Positions 32,006-39,959 of a stretch of 44,254 bases of DNA are shown piece by piece; position 1 is the stretch's first letter; each line of letters begins with the position of its first letter. The notes under the pieces were generated by a model. It was not told the DNA's origin, did not search any database, and worked only from the letters and a program-made list of their open reading frames with translations. The stretch comes from SPCO01 sp964427285. Its GTDB lineage: Bacteria > Chloroflexota > Limnocylindria > Limnocylindrales > CSP1-4. The position numbers and the translations under genes were made by a program. The stretch lies in assembly GCA_964427285.1 (NCBI GenBank), contig CAYRTS010000023.1, positions 1 through 44,254 on the forward strand, in the 5' to 3' direction.

Positions 32006-32877
32006 TTTCGACCTATCTGGATCGTCTCGCAGCACGCTCGGCGGCGGTTGGCAGCGTCCTGTGCCTCGGGATCGACCCGGATCCGTCCGCGCTGCCGGAC
32101 GGGTTCTCGCGCGACCTTGCGGGGGTCGAGCGTTTCGCAACGTTGATCCTGGAGGCTGCCGGGCCGTTCGCCGCGGCCGTCAAGCCAAACCTGGCCTTCT
32201 TCGAATCGTTCGGATCGCCCGGGATGGCCGCGCTCGAGCGGCTTCGGGCCCGGGTGCCAGCCGGGCTGCCGGTCCTGGCCGATGCAAAGCGCGGGGACAT
32301 CAGTACGACGGCCGCGCACCAGGCCACGGCCCTGTTCGACGTCCTGGGCGCAGACGCCGTCACCATCAACCCATATGTCGGCGGCGAGGGCCTGGCGCCG
32401 TTCCTCGATCGCGAGGACCGGTTTGCCTATGTCCTGTGCCGGACCTCCAATCCGGGGGCCGGTGAACTCCAGGACCTCGTCGTGGAACCCGACCCGTCAT
32501 GCGCTGCCCCGTCCGAGCCGCTCTACCTGCGAGTGGCGCGTCGCGCGGCCGCCTGGGGCCCGGGCGGGACGACGGGCCTGGTGGTGGGTGCGACGGCGCC
32601 CGGGGAGCTACGAGCGATTCGCTCACTGGTGCCCGAACTTGCGTTCCTGGTGCCGGGGATCGGCGCCCAGGGCGGCGACGTCAACGTCGTCCTCGAGGCG
32701 GGAGCAGCGAGGAAGGGACCGGGTGCCGGGCGCGCCGGGCGAGGGCTGCTCGTGAGCGTGTCCCGGGGGATCGCGGGGGCCGCACTGGAGCGCGGACCGG
32801 GCGCGTCATCGACCATTGCGATGCGCCTCGAGCGGGCCGCCCGCGACTGGACGGCGAGACTGCCTGTGCTACCCTAG
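32002..32877 (+). CDS. pyrF: Orotidine-5'-phosphate decarboxylase
   Basis: A 291-residue OMP decarboxylase, last step of UMP synthesis. It belongs to the longer (type 2) group: CLGIDPDP near the start, then FEPNL-like AVKPNLAFFE and the catalytic DAKRGDIS (K96), followed by TINPYVGGEGLAPF and a phosphate loop FLVPGIGAQGGD. An Arg/Ala/Gly-rich stretch precedes LLVSVSRGI. GTG 32002 overlaps the preceding stop and gives a normal N-terminus. The TAG stop is followed at once by AGGCG and lies within the -10 box candidate of tatA. Confidence 0.95.
   Translation: MISTYLDRLAARSAAVGSVLCLGIDPDPSALPDGFSRDLAGVERFATLILEAAGPFAAAVKPNLAFFESFGSPGMAALERLRARVPAGLPVLADAKRGDISTTAAHQATALFDVLGADAVTINPYVGGEGLAPFLDREDRFAYVLCRTSNPGAGELQDLVVEPDPSCAAPSEPLYLRVARRAAAWGPGGTTGLVVGATAPGELRAIRSLVPELAFLVPGIGAQGGDVNVVLEAGAARKGPGAGRAGRGLLVSVSRGIAGAALERGPGASSTIAMRLERAARDWTARLPVLP
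32870..32875 (+). promoter_or_regulatory. Possible -10 box of tatA
   Basis: TACCCT at the very end of pyrF is the best hexamer upstream of tatA. It would give a leader of about 80 bases, with a GGAGC ribosome-binding site at 32942-32946. Confidence 0.35.
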
Positions 32878-32957
32878 GCGCCGCATACGACGTCCGCGGC
32901 GCGACTCGTCTGACGCGCCCGACCCTCGGCCAGCCATCCGCAGGAGCACCCACGACC

Positions 32958-33266
32958 ATGCCCACCCCCGGACCTCTTGAGCTGGTGATCATCCTGGTGA
33001 TCGCCCTCCTGATCCTTGGCCCAGGCAAGCTGCCCGACGTCGGCGCGGCGCTGGGCAAGAGCATCCGCGAATTCCGCAAGGCCTCAACGGACGTGCAGGA
33101 CGCGGTCAAGATCAACGTCGACACCTCACCATTGCCGCCCACGGCGGCTCCGTCTGCCCAGTCGACGGCCGCTCCCGCCGCTCTCGCTGCTCCCGCGGCG
33201 GCGCCGGATGCGGGCGTCCCGGTCGCAGCAGGCGCCTCGTCAGACTCGAGCGCGGTCACCAAGTAG
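32958..33266 (+). CDS. tatA: Twin-arginine translocase subunit TatA
   Basis: A 102-residue protein that forms the pore of the Tat pathway for folded proteins. One membrane helix (about 6-22, LELVIILVIALLILGPG) is followed by the hinge and amphipathic helix KLPDVGAALGKSIREFRKAS, the TatA hallmark. The remaining part is Ala/Pro-rich and disordered. ATG 32958 has GGAG upstream. TatC follows 21 bases later. There is no separate TatB, as in many Gram-positive-like systems. Confidence 0.93.
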   Translation: MPTPGPLELVIILVIALLILGPGKLPDVGAALGKSIREFRKASTDVQDAVKINVDTSPLPPTAAPSAQSTAAPAALAAPAAAPDAGVPVAAGASSDSSAVTK

Positions 33267-33287
33267 CCGACCCGCTGCCGGTCGACC

Positions 33288-34079
33288 ATGGCTGACGCGG
33301 AGGTCCTGCGCGAGGTCGGCGTCGCCACGCTCCCGGTCGGACCGAGCCCCGCCGCGTCCCCTCCGCCGGTCGCGGCGCCCAAGGACGAGACGGTCATGTC
33401 GCTCATCGATCACCTCGGCGAGCTGCGCACACGCCTCTTTCGCTCGATTCTCGCGGTCGTGGCCGGATCCATCGTGGGCTTCTACTTCTCGGTCCCGATC
33501 CGGAACTTCCTGCTCACACCGTTGCCGGGCGGGACGGTCCAGGTGCTGGGGATCGGGGACGGCTTCATGATCCAGCTGCGGATCTCGATCATCACCGGCG
33601 TGATCCTGGCGATGCCGGTGCTGCTCTACCAGGTCTGGGCATTCATCGCGCCGGGCCTGACGCCGACGGAGCGGAAGGCCATTCGACCGTGGATCCCGAT
33701 GGCCCTGGTCTTCTTCGCGCTCGGCGTCGGGATTGCCTACCTTGTCCTGCCCTACGCCGTCGGATTCCTGCTCAGCTTCACGGATGCGGTCCTCGTGGCC
33801 AATACCGCCGCCGGACCCTACTTCGATTTCGTGACCACCACCTTCCTGGCCTTCGGGCTGGTCATGGAGTTTCCGATTCTCCTGGTCGGGCTTTCCCGGG
33901 TCGGGATCCTGGGTTCGCAACGGCTGGCTTCGTCCCGCCGCTTCGTGATCCTCGGGATCGCCATCTTCTCGGCGGTCGCGACGCCGGGTGGCGACCTGGT
34001 CAGCCCGTTCGTGCTCGGTGGCACGATGTATCTGCTGTTCGAGCTGACCGTGCTGTTCATCCGGCGCAGCGGGCGGTGA
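33288..34079 (+). CDS. tatC: Twin-arginine translocase subunit TatC
   Basis: A 263-residue membrane protein with six segments that recognises the RR signal peptide. Recognisable parts are MSLIDHLGELRTRLFRSIL, the YQVWAFIAPGLTPTERK block before the third segment, FDFVTTTFLAFGLVMEFPIL, and the conserved IFSAVATPGGDLVSPF. The first 35 residues are an Ala/Pro-rich extension not found in most TatC. The start ATG 33288 lacks a clear ribosome-binding site; an internal ATG at 33396 (MSLIDHLGE) would give a standard-length protein, so the true start is uncertain. The stop overlaps rapZ by four bases. Confidence 0.94.
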   Translation: MADAEVLREVGVATLPVGPSPAASPPPVAAPKDETVMSLIDHLGELRTRLFRSILAVVAGSIVGFYFSVPIRNFLLTPLPGGTVQVLGIGDGFMIQLRISIITGVILAMPVLLYQVWAFIAPGLTPTERKAIRPWIPMALVFFALGVGIAYLVLPYAVGFLLSFTDAVLVANTAAGPYFDFVTTTFLAFGLVMEFPILLVGLSRVGILGSQRLASSRRFVILGIAIFSAVATPGGDLVSPFVLGGTMYLLFELTVLFIRRSGR

Positions 34080-34984
34080 CCCGTCTGGCTGCCGGCCGGC
34101 CGACGCCGGACCCGGCCGCCGCGCCAGCCATCGTGATCCTGAGCGGCATGTCGGGTGGCGGCAAGACAGCGGCGGCCAAGCTGTTCGAAGACCTCGGCTA
34201 CACCGTCGTCGACAATCTGCCAGGCGAGTTGTTGGCCGACCTCGCCGAACTCGTCTCGTCGGACCGACAACGGTTCGCCCATGTCGCGATCGTCCTCGAT
34301 GTCCGCACCGGCGACCCGACCGTGGCTCTCGCCGCGATGCGCGGCGCTCTCGAGGGACGTGGCATCCGGCCCCGGGTCGTCTTCCTGGAGGCGAGCGACG
34401 ACGTCCTGATCCGGCGATTCAGCGAGACCCGGCATCGGCACCCCCTCGGTGACGAGCTTGGCATTGCTACGTCCATCGCGGAGGAGCGGCGGATGCTGGA
34501 GCCCGTCCGCGCGGATGCCGACGTCGTCCTCGACACCTCGGACCTGTCGCTCCGCCAGCTCCGGGAACGGCTGTTTGCCCAATTGGCCTCCGAGGTCCGG
34601 GCCGACCAGCTGTCGCTCCAGCTGATCTCGTTCGGATTCAAGCACGGCATTCCACTCGAGGCGGACCTGGTCTTCGACGTCCGGTTCATCGAGAACCCGT
34701 ACTACGTGGCGGAGCTGCGACCGCTGTCCGGTCTGACCAACGAGGTTCGCTCGTTCGTGCTCAGCCAGCCGGTCGCCGCGCGGTTTGTCGGGTTCGTCGA
34801 GGAATTCCTCGCGTTCGCGATCCCCGCCTACGTTGCCGAAGGCAAAACCCGCCTGTCGATCGGGCTCGGCTGCACGGGCGGCTTTCACCGCTCGATCGTG
34901 ATCGGCGAGGAACTGGCCACCTGGCTCCGGGACCAGGACTACGGTCCGGTTGCCGTCTTCCATCGCGAGCTCGACCGCGCGTGA
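34076..34984 (+). CDS. rapZ: RNase adapter protein RapZ (YvcJ-type NTPase)
   Basis: A 302-residue P-loop protein. The Walker A motif is LSGMSGGGKT (K30), followed by LFEDLGYTVVDNLPGEL. The C-terminal half has FGFKHGIPLEADLVFDVRFI with ENPYY and the final IGLGCTGGFHRSIVI, the signature of RapZ/YvcJ. In Gram-negatives RapZ directs decay of a glmS-regulating small RNA; in Gram-positives YvcJ binds nucleotide and its role is less clear. It starts at GTG 34076 overlapping tatC and overlaps yvcK at the end. The order rapZ-yvcK-whiA is widely conserved. Confidence 0.95.
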   Translation: MTRLAAGRPTPDPAAAPAIVILSGMSGGGKTAAAKLFEDLGYTVVDNLPGELLADLAELVSSDRQRFAHVAIVLDVRTGDPTVALAAMRGALEGRGIRPRVVFLEASDDVLIRRFSETRHRHPLGDELGIATSIAEERRMLEPVRADADVVLDTSDLSLRQLRERLFAQLASEVRADQLSLQLISFGFKHGIPLEADLVFDVRFIENPYYVAELRPLSGLTNEVRSFVLSQPVAARFVGFVEEFLAFAIPAYVAEGKTRLSIGLGCTGGFHRSIVIGEELATWLRDQDYGPVAVFHRELDRA

Positions 34985-36303
34985 ACCTCCGGCGCTGGCT
35001 CGCCCCCGGCATCGGGATCAAGCGCTGGCTGGTCGTCGTCTTTGGCGGCCTCCTGCTCCTGGCCGTGGCATTCGCACATATCATCCGCCAGGTCGGCAGG
35101 GACCTGGAGCCAGGCGGTCTGGCCGGCACCCTGATCGACATCCTGACCCTCCAGTTCCTGCCGTTCGTGCTGCGGGGCGCGATCGCCGGCTCGGTCGGCG
35201 TCGGTCTCGTGGCCTACGGGGCGTATCGGACGATCCGGGCGCTGATGGACCCATTCCAACGCGACGGCTCGAATCAGCCGCTGGTTGAGTTGATCTACCA
35301 GAAGCGGTTTCTTGCCCGCGGCCCGAGGGTGGTCGCAATCGGTGGCGGCACCGGTCTCGCCACGCTGCTCCGGGGTCTCAAGGAGCACACCAGCAACCTG
35401 ACCGCGATCGTGACTGTCGCCGATGACGGGGGTTCGTCGGGCGTCCTGCGGAGCGGTCTGGGCATCCCGCCCGTCGGCGACATCCGTAACTGCCTCGTGG
35501 CGCTCGCCGATGCCGAACCGCTCATGAATGACGTCCTCCAATATCGATTTCCGGCCGCGCCCGGTGGCGATACCGCGGGTCTGGCCGGTCACGCGGTGGG
35601 CAATCTGCTGATCGCGGCGATGACCGCCGTCGAGAGCGGCGACTTCGAGGACGGCGTGCGAGCGATGAATCGGATCCTCGCGGTCCGCGGCCGTGTGTTG
35701 CCGGTTTCCGCGACCCCGCTAACCCTGCACGCCAGCCTGCAAGACGGCACGGTGGTGGACGGCCAGTCGCTGATCATGCGGACTCCCGGAATCGAGCGGG
35801 TCTGGCTCACGCCGGGCGATGTGGCCGCATCGGTCGACGCGTTGACCGCGATTGCCGAAGCCGAGTTCATCGTGCTGGGTCCGGGCTCGGTCTTTACGAG
35901 CCTCCTCCCGAGCCTGCTGATCCCCGCAATGCGCGAAGCCATCCTGGCAGCCGATGCTCCGTGCATCTTGGTCTGCAACGTGGCCACCCAGGTCGGCGAG
36001 ACCGCCGGGTTCGACCTGGCAGGGCACCTGGAGGCGCTGGTCGCGCACGTCGGCCCGGACCTGGTTGACATCGTCCTGGCCAACAACAGCTTCAGTGCGC
36101 GGACCCCGCCGGACTGGCCGGCCGAGCCGGTTCGCCTGCGCTGGCCGCCAGACGTCAAGCCGATCCCGCGGCTGGTGCTCGATGACGTGGTTGACCCCGA
36201 CAACGCCCATCATCACGACCCGGCCCGGCTGGCCGGCGCGCTGCTGCGGACCTTCGAACAAGAACCTCGGGTCCGTCGGCGCACCGTCGGCCGGACCGCC
36301 TGA
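34981..36303 (+). CDS. yvcK: YvcK/CofD-family gluconeogenesis factor with membrane N-terminus
   Basis: A 440-residue protein of the YvcK family, which supports growth on gluconeogenic carbon and cell-wall synthesis and binds UDP-sugars in studied species. The first 100 residues hold two membrane segments (about 17-37 and 50-80), and the CofD-like domain begins at VVAIGGGTGLATLLRGLK (near 118) with TVADDGGSSGVLR and GDIRNCLVALAD. The NNSFSARTPPDWPAEP segment near 365 replaces the usual YvcK wording. The membrane part is absent from Bacillus YvcK. GTG 34981 overlaps rapZ. Confidence 0.93.
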   Translation: MNLRRWLAPGIGIKRWLVVVFGGLLLLAVAFAHIIRQVGRDLEPGGLAGTLIDILTLQFLPFVLRGAIAGSVGVGLVAYGAYRTIRALMDPFQRDGSNQPLVELIYQKRFLARGPRVVAIGGGTGLATLLRGLKEHTSNLTAIVTVADDGGSSGVLRSGLGIPPVGDIRNCLVALADAEPLMNDVLQYRFPAAPGGDTAGLAGHAVGNLLIAAMTAVESGDFEDGVRAMNRILAVRGRVLPVSATPLTLHASLQDGTVVDGQSLIMRTPGIERVWLTPGDVAASVDALTAIAEAEFIVLGPGSVFTSLLPSLLIPAMREAILAADAPCILVCNVATQVGETAGFDLAGHLEALVAHVGPDLVDIVLANNSFSARTPPDWPAEPVRLRWPPDVKPIPRLVLDDVVDPDNAHHHDPARLAGALLRTFEQEPRVRRRTVGRTA

Positions 36304-36324
36304 GGTGAGCCGAGAGCGCCTCCC

Positions 36325-37173
36325 GTGAGTCGAGGCGAACGCGACCTGGTCACGGCCCTGCGCGACGAGCTGGCGGCGATCGACCCGTCACGCGCCTGTG
36401 ATCGTGCCGCCGAGTCCGTGGGACTGGGTGCCGGCTCGATCCGGCGAGAAGTCTCCGTGGCCCGCCTGGCGGTCCGCCTGCGCCGGAGCACGGACACGGA
36501 TGGCGGGGCGAGCATGGGCCGCGGGGCGAGCCCGGGCGGTCGGGCTGAGATCGGCGGTGTGTTCGGATGGTTGTCCGCGGCCGACCATTGTCGCGCCGCC
36601 TGGCTGCGCGGCCGGTTTCTCGCCCGCGGCTCGTTGAGCCTGGCTGGCGGCCGGACGCACCTCGAGTTCGTCGTCTCGCTCGAGGAGGCGTCGAGCCTTG
36701 CGCTGAGGCTCGACGCGTTCGGCCTGCCCGTATCGGCGCGTGTTCGGCGCGGCATGGGTGTGATCACCTCCAAGAATGGCGAGGCGGTGGGGACCTTCCT
36801 GCGGCGAGTTGGAGCCACGGGCGCCCTACTTGAACTCGAGGCCCGCCAGGTCTCACGCGCGCTTCGTGGAGAGCTCAATCGTGTCCTCAACGCCGAATCG
36901 GCCAACCTCCAGCGGGCGGTCAGCGCCGCCGGCCGGCAACTCGAGGCGATTGACATCCTCGATGCGGACGGGCGCCTGGCCAACCAGCCAGCGGCGGTCC
37001 GCCGCGTCGCCGATGCTCGCCGCGCGACGCCGGAAGCCAGCCTGGCCGACCTTGCGGAGCGGCTCGGTTCGCACCGATCGGCCGTCCAGCGAGCGCTGGA
37101 GCGCGTCGAACGCCTTGCGGGCGGCCAGCGGGCTCCGGATGGGCGTCGGGCGATCGAGAGCCATCTGGCATGA
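36325..37173 (+). CDS. whiA: DNA-binding protein WhiA
   Basis: A 282-residue regulator related to sporulation factor WhiA of Streptomyces. The N-terminal part resembles a degenerate homing endonuclease fold (CRAAWLRGRFLARGSLSLAG and GRTHLEFVVSLEEAS). The C-terminal helix-turn-helix is at ASLADLAERLGSHRSAVQRALER. In Actinobacteria it binds DNA with a WhiB partner; outside them it is linked to chromosome segregation and division. A Gly-rich insertion (about 54-74) is unusual. GTG 36325 was chosen because it gives the typical start ERDLVTALRDELA; it stands 21 bases after yvcK. Confidence 0.9.
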   Translation: MSRGERDLVTALRDELAAIDPSRACDRAAESVGLGAGSIRREVSVARLAVRLRRSTDTDGGASMGRGASPGGRAEIGGVFGWLSAADHCRAAWLRGRFLARGSLSLAGGRTHLEFVVSLEEASSLALRLDAFGLPVSARVRRGMGVITSKNGEAVGTFLRRVGATGALLELEARQVSRALRGELNRVLNAESANLQRAVSAAGRQLEAIDILDADGRLANQPAAVRRVADARRATPEASLADLAERLGSHRSAVQRALERVERLAGGQRAPDGRRAIESHLA

Positions 37174-37982
37174 TCCCTGCGATGCGCGACGTGATCGTGG
37201 CCGCGAACTGGAAGATGCACACCACGCCGGCCGACGCGGGCGAGCTGGCGCGGGCGATCGCCGCGCGGACCCGGGTGGCCGGTGTGACGCGGGTGATCTG
37301 TCCGCCATTCGTCTGCCTCGCGACCGTCCGCGATGCCCTGCGGGAGTCCGACCCCGATGTCGGGATTGGGGCCCAGACCCTCCACCACGAATTGCAAGGC
37401 GCGTACACCGGGGAGATTTCAGCGGCGATGCTACGTGGGCTCGCGAGCTGGGTGATTGTGGGTCACTCGGAGCGGCGCCGTGACACCGGCGAAACCGATG
37501 CCCAGATCGGTCGCAAGCTTGGCCGGGCCCTTGACGCCGGGCTCCGGCCCATTCTGTGCGTCGGTGAGCAGATCGACGAGCGAGAGGCCGGTCGCCAGGC
37601 CGACGTCGTGCGTCGGCAGCTCCTCGGTGCGTTCGGCGCGCTGGTCGACTTCGACCCGTCCGCGACGGTCCGGCGCGGGCTGGTCGTCGCCTATGAACCG
37701 GTCTGGGCAATCGGTACCGGTCGGACGGCCAGCGGTGCGGACGCGGCGGCGATGGTTGGCGTGATCCGCGCGGCATTGGCCGAGCTCGGTCTCCCCGAGC
37801 GCGCGGAGGCGATCCCGGTCCTGTATGGCGGGAGCGTCACATCGGCCTCGATCGGCGAATTCATGGCCGAGCCGTCGATCGACGGCGCCCTCGTGGGCGG
37901 AGCGTCGCTCAAGCCCGATGAGATGGCCGGGATCGTGGCCCGTGCCGGGGTGACCGCCGCGGCACGTGGTCTGGCCGGATGA
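37170..37982 (+). CDS. tpiA: Triosephosphate isomerase
   Basis: A 270-residue TIM-barrel enzyme interconverting glyceraldehyde-3-phosphate and dihydroxyacetone phosphate. The catalytic residues are K15 in AANWKMH, H99 in IVGHSERR and E176 in AYEPVWAIGTG. The phosphate-binding YGGSVTSASI and GALVGGASL motifs are present. ATG 37170 overlaps the whiA stop; ATG 37182 four codons later is an alternative. It is followed by gpmI with a four-base overlap, so the two lower-glycolysis enzymes are co-translated. No gap or pgk gene precedes it, although those often accompany this pair. Confidence 0.97.
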   Translation: MIPAMRDVIVAANWKMHTTPADAGELARAIAARTRVAGVTRVICPPFVCLATVRDALRESDPDVGIGAQTLHHELQGAYTGEISAAMLRGLASWVIVGHSERRRDTGETDAQIGRKLGRALDAGLRPILCVGEQIDEREAGRQADVVRRQLLGAFGALVDFDPSATVRRGLVVAYEPVWAIGTGRTASGADAAAMVGVIRAALAELGLPERAEAIPVLYGGSVTSASIGEFMAEPSIDGALVGGASLKPDEMAGIVARAGVTAAARGLAG

Positions 37983-39625
37983 CGTCCGCGCAATCGGAGG
38001 GTCACCGGCCGCCGTCGCGCCCGCGACCGATCGTCCTCGTGGTGCTTGACGGGTTCGGGATCGGGCGGGACCCGGCGGTTGATGCGATCGCCGCGGCACG
38101 CATGCCGGTCTGGCGGGGACTCCTGCGCGAATGGCCGCATGCGGTGCTCGGGGCGTCGGAGGAGGCCGTCGGACTGCCAGCCGGGCAGATGGGCAATTCC
38201 GAGGTCGGTCACCTGAACCTCGGGGCCGGCCGACCCGTCCTCCAGGATCTACCCCGGATCGACGCCGCGATCGCCGACGGCAGCTTCGCGACTCGCCCGC
38301 CGCTCGTTGAAGCCTGTCGCCGCGCCGCCCGACCGGATGGTCGCCTCCACCTCGTCAGCCTGGTCGGCCCGGGTGGCGTCCACGCCAACGATCGACACCT
38401 GATGGCCATCGTCGAGCTCGCGTCCGCACTCCACGTTCCGAGCGTGCGGGTCCACGCCCTGCTGGACGGGCGCGATACGCCACCGCGCTCGGGTCGTGAC
38501 TTCACCCGGGATCTTGAGGCGCGCCTTGCCGCGGCTCACCCCGATGCCCGGATCGCCTCGGTCGGCGGTCGCTACTTTGCGATGGACCGCGATTCGCGCT
38601 GGGATCGAGTCAAGCGCGGCTACCAAGCCATGGTCCACGGAGTGGGGGAGCGGGCCCCGTCGGCGACGGCCGCGATCGACGCCGCCTACGCCCGTGGTGA
38701 GGACGACGAATTCGTGACGCCGACCGTGATCAAAGGCGTGCTGGGCATCGTCCGCTCCGGCGATCCCGTGGTCCACTGCAACTTCCGGGCCGACCGCGCT
38801 CGCCAGCTGACCCATGCCCTGGCCAACCCGTCGTTTGACGGCTTTGATCGCGCCGCGCCCGATGGCCGTCCGGCGCCGGACGAGCTCTTCATGGTGACGT
38901 TGACCCAATACGAAGATGGCCTTCCGGTCGCGGTGGCCTTTCCCCCGCAGGCATCGCGCTCGCTCGCCGAGGCGTTCTCGGAGGCCGGCTGGCGGCAGCT
39001 CCACATCGCCGAGACCGAAAAGTACGCCCATGTGACCTACTTCTTGAACGGGGGTGTCGAGCGTCCGTACCCGGGCGAGGACCGGGAACTCATCCCCAGC
39101 CTCCAGGTCGCCACCTACGACCTCGCGCCGGCGATGCGGGCCGAGGCGATCAGCAACGCGGTCGTCGCGGCCATCGTTTCGGGCCAGTACGACTTCATCG
39201 TGGCCAACTTTGCCAACGCCGACATGGTCGGCCACACCGGTCGCTGGGAGGCAACGATCGCCGCGCTCGAGGTTCTCGACACCTGTCTTGGCCGGATCGT
39301 CCGGGTGATCGAAGGGATCGGCGCCGCCAACGCTGCCGACACGGTGCGGGACGCGCACACTAACGCCGGCACCGATGCAGACGACACGCCGGGCGCACTT
39401 CTGGCGATCACCGCCGATCACGGCAACGCCGACGAACTCCGCGACGCCGCAGGGAACCCTGTGACGGCCCACTCCCTCAACCCCGTCCCGTTCGTCCTGG
39501 TGGGACGGGCGGTCCGCGGGCGAGCCTTGGCGGACGGTGTCCTGGCCGACGTCGCGCCGACCCTGCTGGAGTTCGCCGGCCTGCCACGCTGGCCCGGCAT
39601 GACCGGGGACTCGCGGCTGCTGTGA
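37979..39625 (+). CDS. gpmI: Cofactor-independent phosphoglycerate mutase
   Basis: A 548-residue manganese-dependent mutase of the alkaline phosphatase superfamily that interconverts 3- and 2-phosphoglycerate. The metal sites are seen in LVVLDGFGIG and ITADHGNADEL; the phosphorylated serine is S74 in MGNSEVGHLNLGAGR. The substrate block LLDGRDTPPRSG is present. A short Ala/Thr/Asp-rich insertion (about residues 446-470, AANAADTVRDAHTNAG) precedes the second metal site and is not found in most family members. ATG 37979 overlaps the tpiA stop. Confidence 0.96.
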   Translation: MTSAQSEGHRPPSRPRPIVLVVLDGFGIGRDPAVDAIAAARMPVWRGLLREWPHAVLGASEEAVGLPAGQMGNSEVGHLNLGAGRPVLQDLPRIDAAIADGSFATRPPLVEACRRAARPDGRLHLVSLVGPGGVHANDRHLMAIVELASALHVPSVRVHALLDGRDTPPRSGRDFTRDLEARLAAAHPDARIASVGGRYFAMDRDSRWDRVKRGYQAMVHGVGERAPSATAAIDAAYARGEDDEFVTPTVIKGVLGIVRSGDPVVHCNFRADRARQLTHALANPSFDGFDRAAPDGRPAPDELFMVTLTQYEDGLPVAVAFPPQASRSLAEAFSEAGWRQLHIAETEKYAHVTYFLNGGVERPYPGEDRELIPSLQVATYDLAPAMRAEAISNAVVAAIVSGQYDFIVANFANADMVGHTGRWEATIAALEVLDTCLGRIVRVIEGIGAANAADTVRDAHTNAGTDADDTPGALLAITADHGNADELRDAAGNPVTAHSLNPVPFVLVGRAVRGRALADGVLADVAPTLLEFAGLPRWPGMTGDSRLL

Positions 39626-39631
39626 TAGCAT
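39626..39631 (+). promoter_or_regulatory. Possible -10 box of secG
   Basis: TAGCAT directly follows the gpmI stop and precedes secG by 31 bases; GGAGGA at 39649-39654 is a good ribosome-binding site. secG therefore looks like a leadered transcript. Confidence 0.4.
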
Positions 39632-39662
39632 CCATCGCCGTACGTTCGGAGGACCCGTATCC

Positions 39663-39893
39663 ATGAACCCCCTGCTCGCCATTGGCCAGATCCTGGTCAG
39701 CATCGCGCTGATCGTGGCCGTCCTGCTCCAGGCACGCGGGACGGGCCTGTCTGGCACGTTCGGTGGCGATTCAGCCGTCTATCGCAGCCGTCGAGGGGTG
39801 GAGCGCCGACTCTGGCAGTTCACGATCGTGCTGCTGGTCCTGTTCGTTTCCTTTTCGATCGCGTCTTTCCTGTTTGCGCCCGCCACGGCCTAA
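39663..39893 (+). CDS. secG: Preprotein translocase subunit SecG
   Basis: A 76-residue membrane protein with two helices (about 3-22 and 52-72). The link between them carries LLQARGTGLSGTFGGDSAVYRSRRGVE, the typical conserved SecG loop. It stabilises SecYE and assists SecA cycling. ATG 39663 has GGAGGA nine bases upstream. The tpiA-gpmI-secG order is common in Chloroflexota and Firmicutes. The 66 bases that follow, before the solute-binding gene, hold nothing recognisable. Confidence 0.93.
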   Translation: MNPLLAIGQILVSIALIVAVLLQARGTGLSGTFGGDSAVYRSRRGVERRLWQFTIVLLVLFVSFSIASFLFAPATA

Positions 39894-39959
39894 TAGCGCC
39901 GGGTCGCCCGCGGCCGACCGTACCCGCAACTCGGTGCTCGCCACCCCGTCGGGGCTCGA

